A model generated the notes under the pieces. The model was not told where the DNA came from, made no database searches, and saw nothing but the letters and a program-made list of their open reading frames with translations. Positions 24,069 to 31,748 of a DNA stretch of 32,451 nt are shown in pieces; within the stretch, counting starts at the first letter, position 1, and each line of letters opens with the position of its first letter. The translations under genes were made by a program, and so were the position numbers. Source of the DNA: Oscillospiraceae bacterium (GTDB lineage: Bacteria; Bacillota; Clostridia; Oscillospirales; Ruminococcaceae); contig JAITFZ010000028.1 in NCBI GenBank assembly GCA_031280965.1, forward strand, positions 1-32,451. Direction: 5' to 3'.

Positions 24069-24833
24069 TTAATATATGTTGCTCCCCGAAAAAATCTCAA
24101 TCATCTCCTGCCTTAAATTGTTCATAATATCTAATCTCGTCTTGGGCGGGATTTCATAAACATCGGCATTGAACAGATAATTCTGCAAATCTATATCCTT
24201 AATCAGCATTTTTGTATGAAAAATGTTAGAATGATAAACATTCACGTCCACCGCATCATATTTGGCTAATGTCGCCGTGTCGATATACTCCTGTATACTC
24301 GTGATTTTATGGTCGATGAACAGCTTTTTCCCGTCAACCTCACGTGTGAAGCCACGTACACGGTAATCCATCGTTATTATATCAGAATCGAAACTGCCGA
24401 TGAGATAATCCAATGTTGACAGCGGCGTAATCTCGCCGCATGTAGTCACGTCGATGTCCACCCTGAAAGTCGCAAGGAATGTTTCGGGGTGATATTCAGG
24501 GTAGGTATGAACGGTGACATGGCTCTTGTCTAAGTGCGCGATAACCTTATCGCCCGCTAAATTCTTAACCATGCTCTCTTCGGCAATCAGAATCGTAACG
24601 CTTGCGCCCTGCGGCTCATAATCAGCGCGCGAAATGTTCAGCACCTTCGCCCCTATCATGTCCGTGACTTCGGTAAGAATATTTGTCAGGCGCTCGGAGT
24701 TGTATTGCTCGTCAATATAGGCGATGTAGTCGCGTTGCTCACGCTCGGTCTTAGCGTAGCAAACATCGTAGATATTGAAGCTGAGGGATTTTGTAAGGTT
24801 GTTAAAACCGTAAAGTGTAAGTTTATTTTCCAA
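24069..24833 (-). CDS. speD: S-adenosylmethionine decarboxylase proenzyme
   Basis: SpeD produces decarboxylated SAM, the aminopropyl donor for spermidine. The 254-residue protein is of the E. coli-like class. Self-cleavage should occur before S104 in [13 protein letters not shown] to create the pyruvoyl cofactor, and the active-site Cys is in [11 protein letters not shown] (C132). The start is a TTG at 24833 with AAGGGG 9 nt upstream. It is preceded by its own promoter and a leader hairpin. The usual partner speE is not in the window, so the aminopropyltransferase or an alternative route must lie elsewhere. Confidence 0.93.
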   Translation of the reverse strand: MENKLTLYGFNNLTKSLSFNIYDVCYAKTEREQRDYIAYIDEQYNSERLTNILTEVTDMIGAKVLNISRADYEPQGASVTILIAEESMVKNLAGDKVIAHLDKSHVTVHTYPEYHPETFLATFRVDIDVTTCGEITPLSTLDYLIGSFDSDIITMDYRVRGFTREVDGKKLFIDHKITSIQEYIDTATLAKYDAVDVNVYHSNIFHTKMLIKDIDLQNYLFNADVYEIPPKTRLDIMNNLRQEMIEIFSGSNIY

Positions 24834-24856
24834 TTTGCCTGTCCCCTTCTTTGTTT

Positions 24857-24884
24857 AGCAGGGACGCCGCATATGACGCCCTGT
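24857..24884 (-). promoter_or_regulatory. Hairpin in the speD leader
   Basis: On the minus strand CAGGGCG pairs with CG-T-CCCTG (one bulged T) around a 10-nt loop, between the speD promoter and its ribosome site. It could stabilise the mRNA or take part in regulation; no known riboswitch is recognised. Confidence 0.4.
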
Positions 24885-24892
24885 AAAATGAA

Positions 24893-24921
24893 ATTATACT
24901 ATATTTTTATCAGAAACGCAA
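24893..24921 (-). promoter_or_regulatory. Promoter of speD
   Basis: On the minus strand TTGCGT (24916-24921) is followed after exactly 17 bp by TATAAT (24893-24898), about 60 nt before the TTG start. Confidence 0.7.
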
Positions 24922-24929
24922 GATTTTTT

Positions 24930-25916
24930 TTAAAGACTGATTCCGTATTTTTTATTAAGTCTTATGTCCTCGCCGCAGAATATTAACCACTCCATAGTTG
25001 TAAATCTCGACATAATCCTGTCATCGTAACGTTTTTTGAGTTGTGCGCGGTCTAAATTAGTACTAATCACAGTCGGCAACCCTGCGTTAATGCGGGAATT
25101 AAGCAGATTATAGAAATCAGAAACATAATATTGATTCTCAATCTCTGCGCCCAAGTCGTCAAAAATCAGCAAATCCGCAATTTGAATCAATCCCATTGTA
25201 TCCGCTTCCGAATCACTTTTAAACCGCTCGTTTCCTATTTTGCGAAGTAAATCGGGGGCGGAACCGTAAATAACGCTGTAGCCCTTTGAAATAACCGTCC
25301 TCGCTACGGCAAGGGAAAGATGTGTTTTTCCCAAGCCGGTTTTACCCTGCATTATTATTCCTTCGCAAGGTAAATGAAAGTTTTCCGCATACTCCTTACA
25401 AAAATTTTTATTACGTTCCATCATACTTCTTATATTTTTGCCCGAATCCGTATCTGTCCGGTCGGGGTAAAAGACTGTATTAAAAGTATCAAAGCTGCTT
25501 AGCTTGATGGGCGAAGCAGCGTTTAACTCCTCTGCCGAGAGCCTTTTAACTATTTCCCTGAAGCATGAACAGCGGCGATTCTGATAAACTCCGGTATCAC
25601 GGCACTTTTGGCAGGAATAAATCTCGCTCAGATAATCGGGAGCGTACTTATACCCTATCAGCAGAGCCTTAACCGCTTCCTGCGCCGCTAAGTTTTCCCG
25701 CTGAAGCCTTTCAAGCTTTTCGTGCGGTCTGTCTCCGCTTAGAATAATCCCGTAAAGCTTCTCCCCTGTTTTTGCCATTTCGCGTTTTATCGCCTTGTAT
25801 TCGGGGATTGCTGTTTCGATTTCGCGCTTTCTCAAATTGAGTTTTTCGGTGTTTATTTCACGGCGGCGGCTTATTTCTTCTTCTGCCTGCGAGTAAAACC
25901 TTTGATTTAAACCCAC
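24930..25916 (-). CDS. DnaC/DnaI-type helicase loader ATPase
   Basis: A 328-residue AAA+ protein of the DnaI / DnaC / IstB-like kind that loads the replicative helicase. A coiled-coil-like N-terminus is followed by a zinc module (C102, C105, C116, C118: SCQKC...RCSC), Walker A GKTGLGKT (191-198) and Walker B LLIFDD (249-254), then the sensor region STNLDRAQLKKRYDDRIMSRF. The zinc motif and the DnaD gene directly upstream (12 nt) argue for a chromosomal DnaI rather than a transposon IstB. No terminator is seen behind it. Confidence 0.9.
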   Translation of the reverse strand: MGLNQRFYSQAEEEISRRREINTEKLNLRKREIETAIPEYKAIKREMAKTGEKLYGIILSGDRPHEKLERLQRENLAAQEAVKALLIGYKYAPDYLSEIYSCQKCRDTGVYQNRRCSCFREIVKRLSAEELNAASPIKLSSFDTFNTVFYPDRTDTDSGKNIRSMMERNKNFCKEYAENFHLPCEGIIMQGKTGLGKTHLSLAVARTVISKGYSVIYGSAPDLLRKIGNERFKSDSEADTMGLIQIADLLIFDDLGAEIENQYYVSDFYNLLNSRINAGLPTVISTNLDRAQLKKRYDDRIMSRFTTMEWLIFCGEDIRLNKKYGISL

Positions 25917-25928
25917 TTTATTTCCCCC

Positions 25929-26906
25929 TTAATACTTTTCGTTAATCAGACGAGATAATTTATCCATATCGAAAGAAGATTCATCATCTTTTTCGCTTTT
26001 GCTTTTCTTTTTGTGGAGTTTTTGCGCTTTTTCAAGCTGTTCCCTGCTCCTGATTCCCTCGGCGTTCCATTTCTCTATAATCTTATTCATATACGGAAAA
26101 GCCATCTTCCCTGTTTTATCAAGTGTAATCTGATAAGCTTCCGACAACATGTCCTCGCCGTAGCCTAAATTACTCCACTTCATAATCAGTTCTTTCTGTG
26201 CTTTTGAGAACGCGCTGTTCATCTCAAAAAGTTTCTTCAGCTTGCTTTCAAGGCTGTTCATCTCGCGCAAGATTTTGATTTCATCCTCAACCGCACCTAT
26301 TGACATAATTCCGCGTTCGAGCCAATCTGCGGCGATTGCTTTCATATAGGACGGTGTTGCCTTCTCTGCCGTGAAACAATATTCAACGAGCATTAATGCA
26401 CATTCGGCAGGAATTCCGGTTTCTTCGGTAATAAGCATCAGCGAATTTTGTTCGTTGTGTTTAAGTGTTCTGCCGAATATCCGCTCACATTCCTTGAAAA
26501 GGAAGTTCATGCCCTTATCGTCGCGCACAGCTTGCGCGATTTCTTTCGGGTAGAAGCGGGGTGAACGTTCAAGGTCGATTTTCTTTATATTTGCAACAGC
26601 GGGTTCAAAGGGACTTATAACCGCATAGCCCGCTATTGCCCCTGTAGTTCCGGGGGTAATTTCACTTTCATTAAAGGCGAGCAGTCCCGTTTGCTCCCAA
26701 AAAAGCAGTGCGTCTTTAACATCATCGGCGCCTACTCCGGTTTTGGCAGAGATTTCATCAGCCGCAAATTCATACCCTGCGTTTCTGAGAACAAACAGCA
26801 GAATTTTAAGGTTATTCCCGCCCGCTAATTTGATGTAGTTATCAACGACCGCCGCTGGAACCGCGAAAACGCTGTTCCACGCGCCGAGATTAAGTTTGTA
26901 GTTCAC
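25929..26906 (-). CDS. DnaD-domain replication initiation protein
   Basis: This 325-residue protein belongs to the DnaB/DnaD primosome family of Firmicutes. The N-terminal winged-helix half includes LKILLFVLRNAGYEFAADE. The middle part carries the DnaD-like domain (ILREMNSLESKLKK through KWSNLGYGEDMLSEAYQITL, with the closing FPYMNKIIEKW). The tail is basic and Lys/Ser/Glu-rich. It precedes the helicase-loader gene by 12 nt, so the pair forms a helicase-loading operon. The start is a GTG at 26906 without a clear ribosome site; no better in-frame start is apparent. Confidence 0.87.
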   Translation of the reverse strand: MNYKLNLGAWNSVFAVPAAVVDNYIKLAGGNNLKILLFVLRNAGYEFAADEISAKTGVGADDVKDALLFWEQTGLLAFNESEITPGTTGAIAGYAVISPFEPAVANIKKIDLERSPRFYPKEIAQAVRDDKGMNFLFKECERIFGRTLKHNEQNSLMLITEETGIPAECALMLVEYCFTAEKATPSYMKAIAADWLERGIMSIGAVEDEIKILREMNSLESKLKKLFEMNSAFSKAQKELIMKWSNLGYGEDMLSEAYQITLDKTGKMAFPYMNKIIEKWNAEGIRSREQLEKAQKLHKKKSKSEKDDESSFDMDKLSRLINEKY

Positions 26907-26944
26907 TTGTGCGCTTTACCGCCTTTCCCAAGGGAGTGCAAAAA

Positions 26945-26953
26945 TAAGTATAA
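26945..26953 (-). promoter_or_regulatory. Extended -10 element upstream of dnaD
   Basis: On the minus strand TGTTATACT fits an extended -10 (TG-N-TATACT). No -35 box is seen at the right distance, where an A/T run lies instead. Tentative promoter of the dnaD-dnaI pair. Confidence 0.4.
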
Positions 26954-27004
26954 CATATATTGAAAAAAAATGCTATAGTTTTCCGAAAACTTTCCGAAAT
27001 TTAT

Positions 27005-27741
27005 ATAAAACCGAAACCCGTGCGGTTAAACCGCACGGGTCGCTATATTAAATTTTCTTCCTTTAATGCACTATGGAAGTTGCACTTGAAACTTTACATT
27101 TTTTATTTAAACGCATTAGCGATTAATCCGGCGCACCATGCCGCCCTTGTCTTGGGGTTTCTTTACACCCCCGACTGAAGCTTACCGTGCTTTTAATTTG
27201 CCGGCATATAAATTTTCAAGCCTATTTCGCGGTTCCGCTCCGAATTTCTTTACACTCTCGGCGGTTTTCCGTTTACACGGGTTTCCCGCTAAATATAGCT
27301 ATAACGCTGATGCGATTGCGGTTTTGCGTTTATATTAAGCGTTTTCCCGGTAAAAGTACCGAACCTAAATCCTTTAAATCAGAAAAGACCGTGTGAGCCT
27401 TTCGATTTACAGCGATTTCAAGTGTTGCTTAATCGTGCGCGAGCCGCAATTGCTCTCAGCACTTTGAGTTCTGCATCCATTGGACTCGCCACCCTTTCCC
27501 GGTCAAATTTACATAATTTCCATACGTTCAGAATTTATGTATTTTGGCTCTTTCTCCGGCTTACCTTGCTTTAACTTTTGCAGTCATGTTCAACCGGTTC
27601 GTTACTCCAAATATATTTGAAGCCAGCCCTGCCTCGGTTCTTTCTTACTCGCTTTCCTTCTACGGTTTTCCGGTAGTTTCACCATCGTTACTCTTACCGC
27701 ATTATCCCGTTATCGGGTTTTGCTTTGTGAATTTCTTCCGT
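27005..27741 (-). ncRNA. Candidate large structured non-coding RNA (about 735 nt)
   Basis: No credible protein gene lies between 26906 and 27946. The minus strand has a promoter (27748-27777) and ends in a terminator hairpin (27016-27040). Between them many local stems can be read: 27706-27717, 27660-27676 (one bulge), 27608-27619, 27510-27516 with 27535-27541, 27435-27462, 27348-27361, 27287-27297 with 27331-27341 (10 of 11 bp) enclosing 27303-27307 with 27326-27330, 27146-27180 (three helix blocks), 27130-27145, and 27064-27069 with 27113-27118. A possible closing pair joins the 5' CACGGAAG to the 3' CTTCC-ATA-GTG. Loops on the minus strand are purine-rich (GAAA, AAAA), which fits RNA in that direction. 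RNase P, tmRNA and 6S hallmarks are absent. The size recalls ROOL or GOLLD RNAs, but I cannot match it. Confidence 0.62.
27010..27040 (-). terminator. Terminator of the candidate large RNA
   Basis: ACCCGTGCGG and CCGCACGGGT form a perfect 10-bp stem with a 5-nt loop (27016-27040). On the minus strand TTCGGTTTTATATAA follows. The T-run is interrupted, but the stem is very strong. Confidence 0.75.
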
Positions 27742-27747
27742 GACTAT

Positions 27748-27777
27748 ATATTACCATATAATGTATACGAATGTCAA
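27748..27777 (-). promoter_or_regulatory. Promoter of the candidate large RNA
   Basis: On the minus strand the perfect -35 box TTGACA (27772-27777) is followed after 18 bp by TAATAT (27748-27753). No open reading frame or ribosome site follows. Confidence 0.7.
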
Positions 27778-27889
27778 TAGTCATAATAACCAAATATTTT
27801 CACAGTTGTTTGTTGATTTTGCCTGTAATGAATATATTCTTTAAAATTTCTGCCCTGAGGCGAGGGTGCTTTCTCTATGGAATTTATCC

Positions 27890-27918
27890 TTGTTTTTCCA
27901 ATAATGATGTGGTATAAT
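27890..27918 (+). promoter_or_regulatory. Promoter upstream of the yigZ remnant and ygjP
   Basis: TTGTTT (27890-27895), 17 bp, TATAAT (27913-27918), with a TGG before the -10 giving an extended -10 element. Confidence 0.6.
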
Positions 27919-27945
27919 AGGTGACAGAGCCGAAACAAACATCGT

Positions 27946-28107
27946 ACCGCGCTTCTTGGCACGTTGCAACAGCGATATAGGAAATATATGAAGCGGGGTT
28001 TTATCGTAGTTGTAGTGGTTAGGTATTTCGGCGGTACGCTTTTGGGGAAAGGCGGCTTGATTCGGGCTTACGGTAAGACGGCGGGGCTGGCTCTCGAAAA
28101 TTTATAA
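27946..28107 (+). pseudogene. C-terminal remnant of a YigZ/IMPACT family protein
   Basis: A frame of 53 codons ending at TAA 28107 contains VVVVVRYFGGTLLGKGGLIRAYG, the core signature of the YigZ/IMPACT (UPF0029) family, followed by a short helix and stop. The normal N-terminal part, about 80 residues, is missing. A piece resembling the preceding D-G-E-P motif (EPKQT, about 27926-27940) is visible in another frame, so the gene suffered a frameshift or deletion. The promoter upstream survives and now probably serves the YgjP-like gene 13 nt downstream. Confidence 0.75.
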
Positions 28108-28120
28108 GGATTTTATAAAA

Positions 28121-28798
28121 ATGGACATTGCATACATTTTGAACCGCTCAAAGCGGAGAACCATAGCAATCTATATCCGTGACGGCGGCGTTGAAGTCCG
28201 CGCACCTATGCGAACGTCCGTCCGCGAGATTGAGCAGTTTTTATCAGAAAAACAAAAGTGGATATTAACACATCTTTCGCAATCTAAAGAGCAGTCGGAA
28301 AGAAAACAAGGCTTCACACTTAATTATGGTGACAAGGTGCTTTACAGCGGGAAACAATATGCGATTACACCGAGCAGCAGCGGAAGGATTGGCGTGAGCA
28401 ATGACAGTTTCTATATTCCTGCCGGTTTGCCGTGTGAGCAGATTAAATCTGCCTGTGTTGAAATTTACAAGATTCTCGCCAAGAGTGATTTTACGCTTAA
28501 AGTCTATGATTATGCCGCAAAGATGAGCGTAATGCCGACCTCGGTAAGGGTCAACAGCGCGACTTCGCGATGGGGTTCATGCTCTGCGAAGAAATCGCTG
28601 AATTTTTCGTGGCGGCTGATTATGGCTGACGATGATGTGATTGATTATGTCATCGTTCACGAACTGGCGCATTTGCTTGAAATGAATCATTCTGTCCGGT
28701 TTTGGGCTGTAGTAGAGCGGGTTATGCCCGATTACCGTGAACGAAAAGTAAAGTTGAAAGAATTACATCAGAAGCTGAATGTTGAGGATTGGGAGTAA
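28121..28798 (+). CDS. YgjP-like (SprT-type) zinc metallopeptidase
   Basis: A 225-residue protein of the YgjP / COG1451 (DUF45) family. The zinc site HELAH is at 180-184 with a third His in EMNHS (H190), and the family motif RWGSCS stands at 150-155. AAGGA precedes the ATG by 10 nt, overlapping the end of the yigZ remnant. The N-terminal half (about 1-80) is the usual beta-rich part. The substrate is unknown; relatives are thought to act as peptidases or in nucleotide metabolism. It is the first plus-strand gene after a long minus-strand block. Confidence 0.9.
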   Translation: MDIAYILNRSKRRTIAIYIRDGGVEVRAPMRTSVREIEQFLSEKQKWILTHLSQSKEQSERKQGFTLNYGDKVLYSGKQYAITPSSSGRIGVSNDSFYIPAGLPCEQIKSACVEIYKILAKSDFTLKVYDYAAKMSVMPTSVRVNSATSRWGSCSAKKSLNFSWRLIMADDDVIDYVIVHELAHLLEMNHSVRFWAVVERVMPDYRERKVKLKELHQKLNVEDWE

Positions 28799-28864
28799 AT
28801 GGCGAATGTGTTACCTGTGTCTTGACTTTTAACATTGTCCACACCCCCAAAATAGAAAAAAGTA

Positions 28865-28893
28865 TTGACAAATGAATTTTGATATGTTAAAAT
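28865..28893 (+). promoter_or_regulatory. Consensus promoter of the surface-glycan operon
   Basis: TTGACA (28865-28870), exactly 17 bp, TAAAAT (28888-28893). The first intact gene starts 410 nt downstream. The leader holds two gene scraps (29017-29273); its first 120 nt show no feature I can name. Confidence 0.75.
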
Positions 28894-29016
28894 TAAATTT
28901 ATTATGTAATATTTTTCTAAAATAGTTATATTTTTGATGTGTAAGGCATAAGGGGAGCAGTGTTTACGTGCGGCATGTTATGAACAGTAATTATTCTTTT
29001 TAGGTAGGTATGTGAA

Positions 29017-29124
29017 GTGATTTATTCGTTCATTAAACGATTCGGCGATATTATGCTGTCGTTAATCGGGATTATAATTTTATCACCTTTGTTGTTACTT
29101 GTAAGTATTTTAATAAAAATATGA
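29017..29124 (+). pseudogene. Truncated sugar transferase (N-terminal helix only)
   Basis: A 35-codon frame from GTG 29017 to TGA 29124 encodes only the N-terminal membrane helix of an initiating sugar-phosphate transferase (IKRFGDIMLSLIGIIILSP). It ends precisely where the cytoplasmic catalytic domain should begin (after LIKI). It resembles the start of the intact gene at 30419 (FKRLFDIIFSALALIALSP) without being identical, so it is a remnant of a second transferase and not a recent duplication. Confidence 0.72.
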
Positions 29125-29273
29125 CCGTTACTTCAGTTACCGTAACAAAAGGCGGCTTCCCGCTCGGGCGATGGATTAATTCGCAGAAACTTGCGTATAA
29201 CGGCTACAAAGGAAGAAAGACGTTAGCACCGGAGAAAACTAAGCGGCTTGGAAAGTATAGGAGTAGTTTTTGA
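29121..29273 (+). pseudogene. Scrap resembling a helicase-associated (HA) domain
   Basis: A 50-codon frame whose ATG overlaps the previous stop (ATGA). It contains PLGRWINSQKLAYNGYKG and LAPEKTKRLGK, which recall the LG-W-QR...L-eR-L repeat of helicase-associated domains. There is no ribosome site of its own and the product is too short to be a whole protein of that kind. It may be the 3' end of a lost gene fused to the transferase scrap. The family is tentative. Confidence 0.4.
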
Positions 29274-29303
29274 TGCAATAAGCAATAGGGAAAGTGATTA
29301 GTT

Positions 29304-30419
29304 ATGAATAAAAGAATCTGGCTCTCCGCACCTGCGATGTGCGGAAAAGAGATTGAATTTATAAATCAGGCATTCAAAGAGAATTGGGTTGCCCCGCTCG
29401 GTCCAGATGTCGATGCTTTTGAAGACGAAATGTGCAACTATATCAGCGCGAAGCATGCAGTTGCGATGACGACCGGTACGGCGGCAATTCACATGGCTTT
29501 GAAGTATATCGGTGTTGAAAACGGTGATGTTGTTTTCTGCTCTTCTTTGACATTTGCGGCAAGCTGTAATCCTATAATGTACCAAAATGCAGTACCTGTG
29601 TTCATAGACAGCGAGCCGGAGACGTGGAACATGTCGTCGGTAGCATTGCAAAAAGCATTCGATAAATACCCAAATCCCAAGGCAGTAATTGTAGTTAATT
29701 TATATGGGCAATCCGCCGATATGGATAAAATACTTGAAATATGCGATAATTATAATGTACCTATAATTGAAGATGCGGCTGAAAGTCTTGGTGCGATATA
29801 TAAAGGTAAAGCGAGCGGTACGTTTGGAAAATTTGGAGTGTTATCGTTTAACGGTAACAAAATTATCACAACTTCGGGTGGTGGGATGTTAATTTGCCCT
29901 GATGAAATTTCAAAAAAGAGAATACTAAAATGGATAACTCAAAGCCGCGATGAAGCAAGGCATTACGAACATAGTGAACTCGGTTTTAACTACAGAATGT
30001 CAAACATATGCGCGGGAATCGGGCGTGGGCAGCTAACGGCGATTGGCGAGCGAATCAGCAGGAAAAAAGAGATTTATGATACTTACAAAAAGGCTTTTTC
30101 TAATATTAACTCAATTGAGATGATGCCGGTTTGTGACTACGGAGAGCCGAATTACTGGCTGTCTTGCATGACAATAAAAGTAGGTTGCAAAATAAATCCG
30201 ACAGATATAATTGACGCGCTGGAAAAAGAAAATATTGAAAGCCGTCCGATTTGGAAGCCGATGCACTTACAACCTTTTTATAAGAAATACGATTATTTTA
30301 CACATGACAGCGATGTTTCGGCAGATATTTTCGAGCGCGGCTTATGTTTTCCCAGCGATGTGAATATGACAAACGATGATGTACAAAGGATAATTGAGAT
30401 TATACGAGGGCGCTTCTAA
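29304..30419 (+). CDS. DegT/DnrJ/EryC1 sugar aminotransferase (PglE-like)
   Basis: A 371-residue PLP enzyme of the DegT/DnrJ/EryC1 family that transaminates nucleotide 4-keto-sugars. The PLP lysine is K186 in SFNGNKIITTSGGG, and D157 in IIEDAAES should bind the pyridine ring. The start LSAPAMCGKEIEFI resembles PglE of the bacillosamine pathway, which makes the 4-amino sugar from UDP-4-keto-6-deoxy-GlcNAc. The dehydratase that supplies the substrate (PglF kind) is not in the window. The stop overlaps the start of the transferase gene as TAATG. GGGAAAG precedes the ATG. Confidence 0.9.
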   Translation: MNKRIWLSAPAMCGKEIEFINQAFKENWVAPLGPDVDAFEDEMCNYISAKHAVAMTTGTAAIHMALKYIGVENGDVVFCSSLTFAASCNPIMYQNAVPVFIDSEPETWNMSSVALQKAFDKYPNPKAVIVVNLYGQSADMDKILEICDNYNVPIIEDAAESLGAIYKGKASGTFGKFGVLSFNGNKIITTSGGGMLICPDEISKKRILKWITQSRDEARHYEHSELGFNYRMSNICAGIGRGQLTAIGERISRKKEIYDTYKKAFSNINSIEMMPVCDYGEPNYWLSCMTIKVGCKINPTDIIDALEKENIESRPIWKPMHLQPFYKKYDYFTHDSDVSADIFERGLCFPSDVNMTNDDVQRIIEIIRGRF

Positions 30420-31054
30420 TGTACAGAAAATGTTTTAAGCGTTTATTTGACATAATATTTTCTGCGCTTGCGTTGATTGCGCTTTCGCCGGTTATGTTGA
30501 TTGTAGCCATACTTGTTAGAATTAAGCTCGGTAGTCCTGTTATATTTAAACAGCAGCGTCCGGGCATTGACGGGAAAATATTCACGATGTATAAATTCAG
30601 AACGATGACGGACGAACGTAACGAAAATGGCGAACTGTTGCCGGATGATATAAGACTTACAAAGTTTGGAAAGTTTTTAAGAAGCACGAGCCTTGATGAA
30701 CTACCGGAGTTATGGAATATCTTGAAAGGCGATATGAGCGTTGTGGGACCGCGACCTTTGTTGGTGGATTATCTTGAGCATTATAATGAGTTTCAAAGTC
30801 GCAGGCATGAGGTAAGACCGGGACTGACGGGACTGGCGCAGGTTAATGGCAGAAATGCAACGACATGGGATGAGAGATTTAGTTTTGATGTGCAGTATAT
30901 AGAAAATGTAAGTTTAGTGCAGGATATTAGGATTGGTTTTTTGACAATTGGTATGGTATTTAAACGTGAGGGAATAAGCCCTGAAAATAGCGTGACGATG
31001 GAGAGTTTTGTTAAGAGCAAAGAAAGTAAACATGAGAAAGTATATAGGTCATAA
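30419..31054 (+). CDS. Initiating sugar-phosphate transferase (PglC-like)
   Basis: A 211-residue monotopic phosphoglycosyl transferase that moves a sugar phosphate from UDP-sugar to undecaprenyl phosphate. It has the N-terminal re-entrant hydrophobic helix (LALIALSPVMLIVAILV) and the catalytic Asp-Glu dyad in SLDELPELWNILKGDMS. It also shows VGPRPLL and RPGLTGLAQVNGRN. The C-terminus is Lys/Ser-rich. It couples to the aminotransferase by TAATG and lies 3 nt before the formyltransferase frame. With its neighbours it fits the start of a bacillosamine-type glycan. Confidence 0.93.
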   Translation: MYRKCFKRLFDIIFSALALIALSPVMLIVAILVRIKLGSPVIFKQQRPGIDGKIFTMYKFRTMTDERNENGELLPDDIRLTKFGKFLRSTSLDELPELWNILKGDMSVVGPRPLLVDYLEHYNEFQSRRHEVRPGLTGLAQVNGRNATTWDERFSFDVQYIENVSLVQDIRIGFLTIGMVFKREGISPENSVTMESFVKSKESKHEKVYRS

Positions 31055-31057
31055 ATT

Positions 31058-31748
31058 ATGAATAAAAACAATAAACAGGTTATTTTCTTTGGAAAAAAGA
31101 ATGATGAATGGTGTAAAAAAGCATTAACTTTATATTCTAAAAAATTTTGAGAATGTTGAATATTATCTTGGTAATTGGGGCGACTCGTTCCCAGACGGCG
31201 CAGGCTACGCGCACGCGGGGGCAGATTATATCATTTCCTACCTTTCGCGTTGGATTATCCCCGAATATTTACTGAAAAAGGTGAAGACGGCTGCTATAAA
31301 TTTTCATCCCGCTTCGCCCGCATATCCGGGAATAGGTTGTAATAATTTCGCGTTATATGAGGGTGCAAAAGAGTATGGCGTTACTTGTCACCATATGCTC
31401 GAAAAAGTTGACACAGGAAATATTATAGCCGTTAAGTATTTTCCGATATTTCCTACAGATGATGTTGAATCATTACTATTAAGAACTTATGATTTTCAAC
31501 TTGTTTTGTTTTATGAAATTGTAGGAAAAATATTAAACGGCGAAAATCTTCCGTTATCATCAGAAAATTGGGACCGAAAACCGTTTTCACGAAAAGAATT
31601 TAATGAGCTAATAAAAATAACATCTGAAATGGATAAAAATGAAATCGAGAGACGTATTCGCGCAACTAATTATCAGCAATTTAAACCTACTATACAGATA
31701 GATGATTATATATTTGAATTTAAAGGACTGAGCGAGGATGCAAAATAA
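31058..31748 (+). pseudogene. Sugar N-formyltransferase, frameshifted
   Basis: An ATG at 31058 opens a frame (VIFFGKKNDEWCKKALTLY) that stops at 31148-31150 just after an A6T4 run (31139-31148). The protein continues one frame over (ENVEYYLGNWGDSFPDGAGY) to TAA at 31748. The continuation carries the formyltransferase active site NFHPASPAYPG...CNNFALYEG, with the N and H of the N-H-D triad and the Asp in VDTGNI. Total length is 691 nt, one base more than a multiple of three, so removing a single A or T would restore about 229 residues. It is related to Met-tRNA formyltransferase and to VioF-type enzymes acting on 4-amino-sugars. The frameshift may be a real inactivation, a phase-variable state or a sequencing error. 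Confidence 0.75.

Noticed and set aside
27005-27741. RNase P RNA, tmRNA or a group II intron as identity of the large RNA
   Set aside because: No GAGGAAAGTCC-type core, no tRNA-like end, and no typical domain V; only the size is compatible with some of them.
27138-27780. Three plus-strand open frames of 66-78 codons
   Set aside because: No ribosome sites, no recognisable motifs, and their strand is opposite to the promoter, the purine-rich loops and the terminator of the candidate RNA.
31139-31150. Programmed frameshift in the formyltransferase
   Set aside because: The shift is +1 at TCT AAA AAA TTT TGA, not a standard -1 slippery heptamer, and no stimulatory structure is apparent; an indel is more likely.
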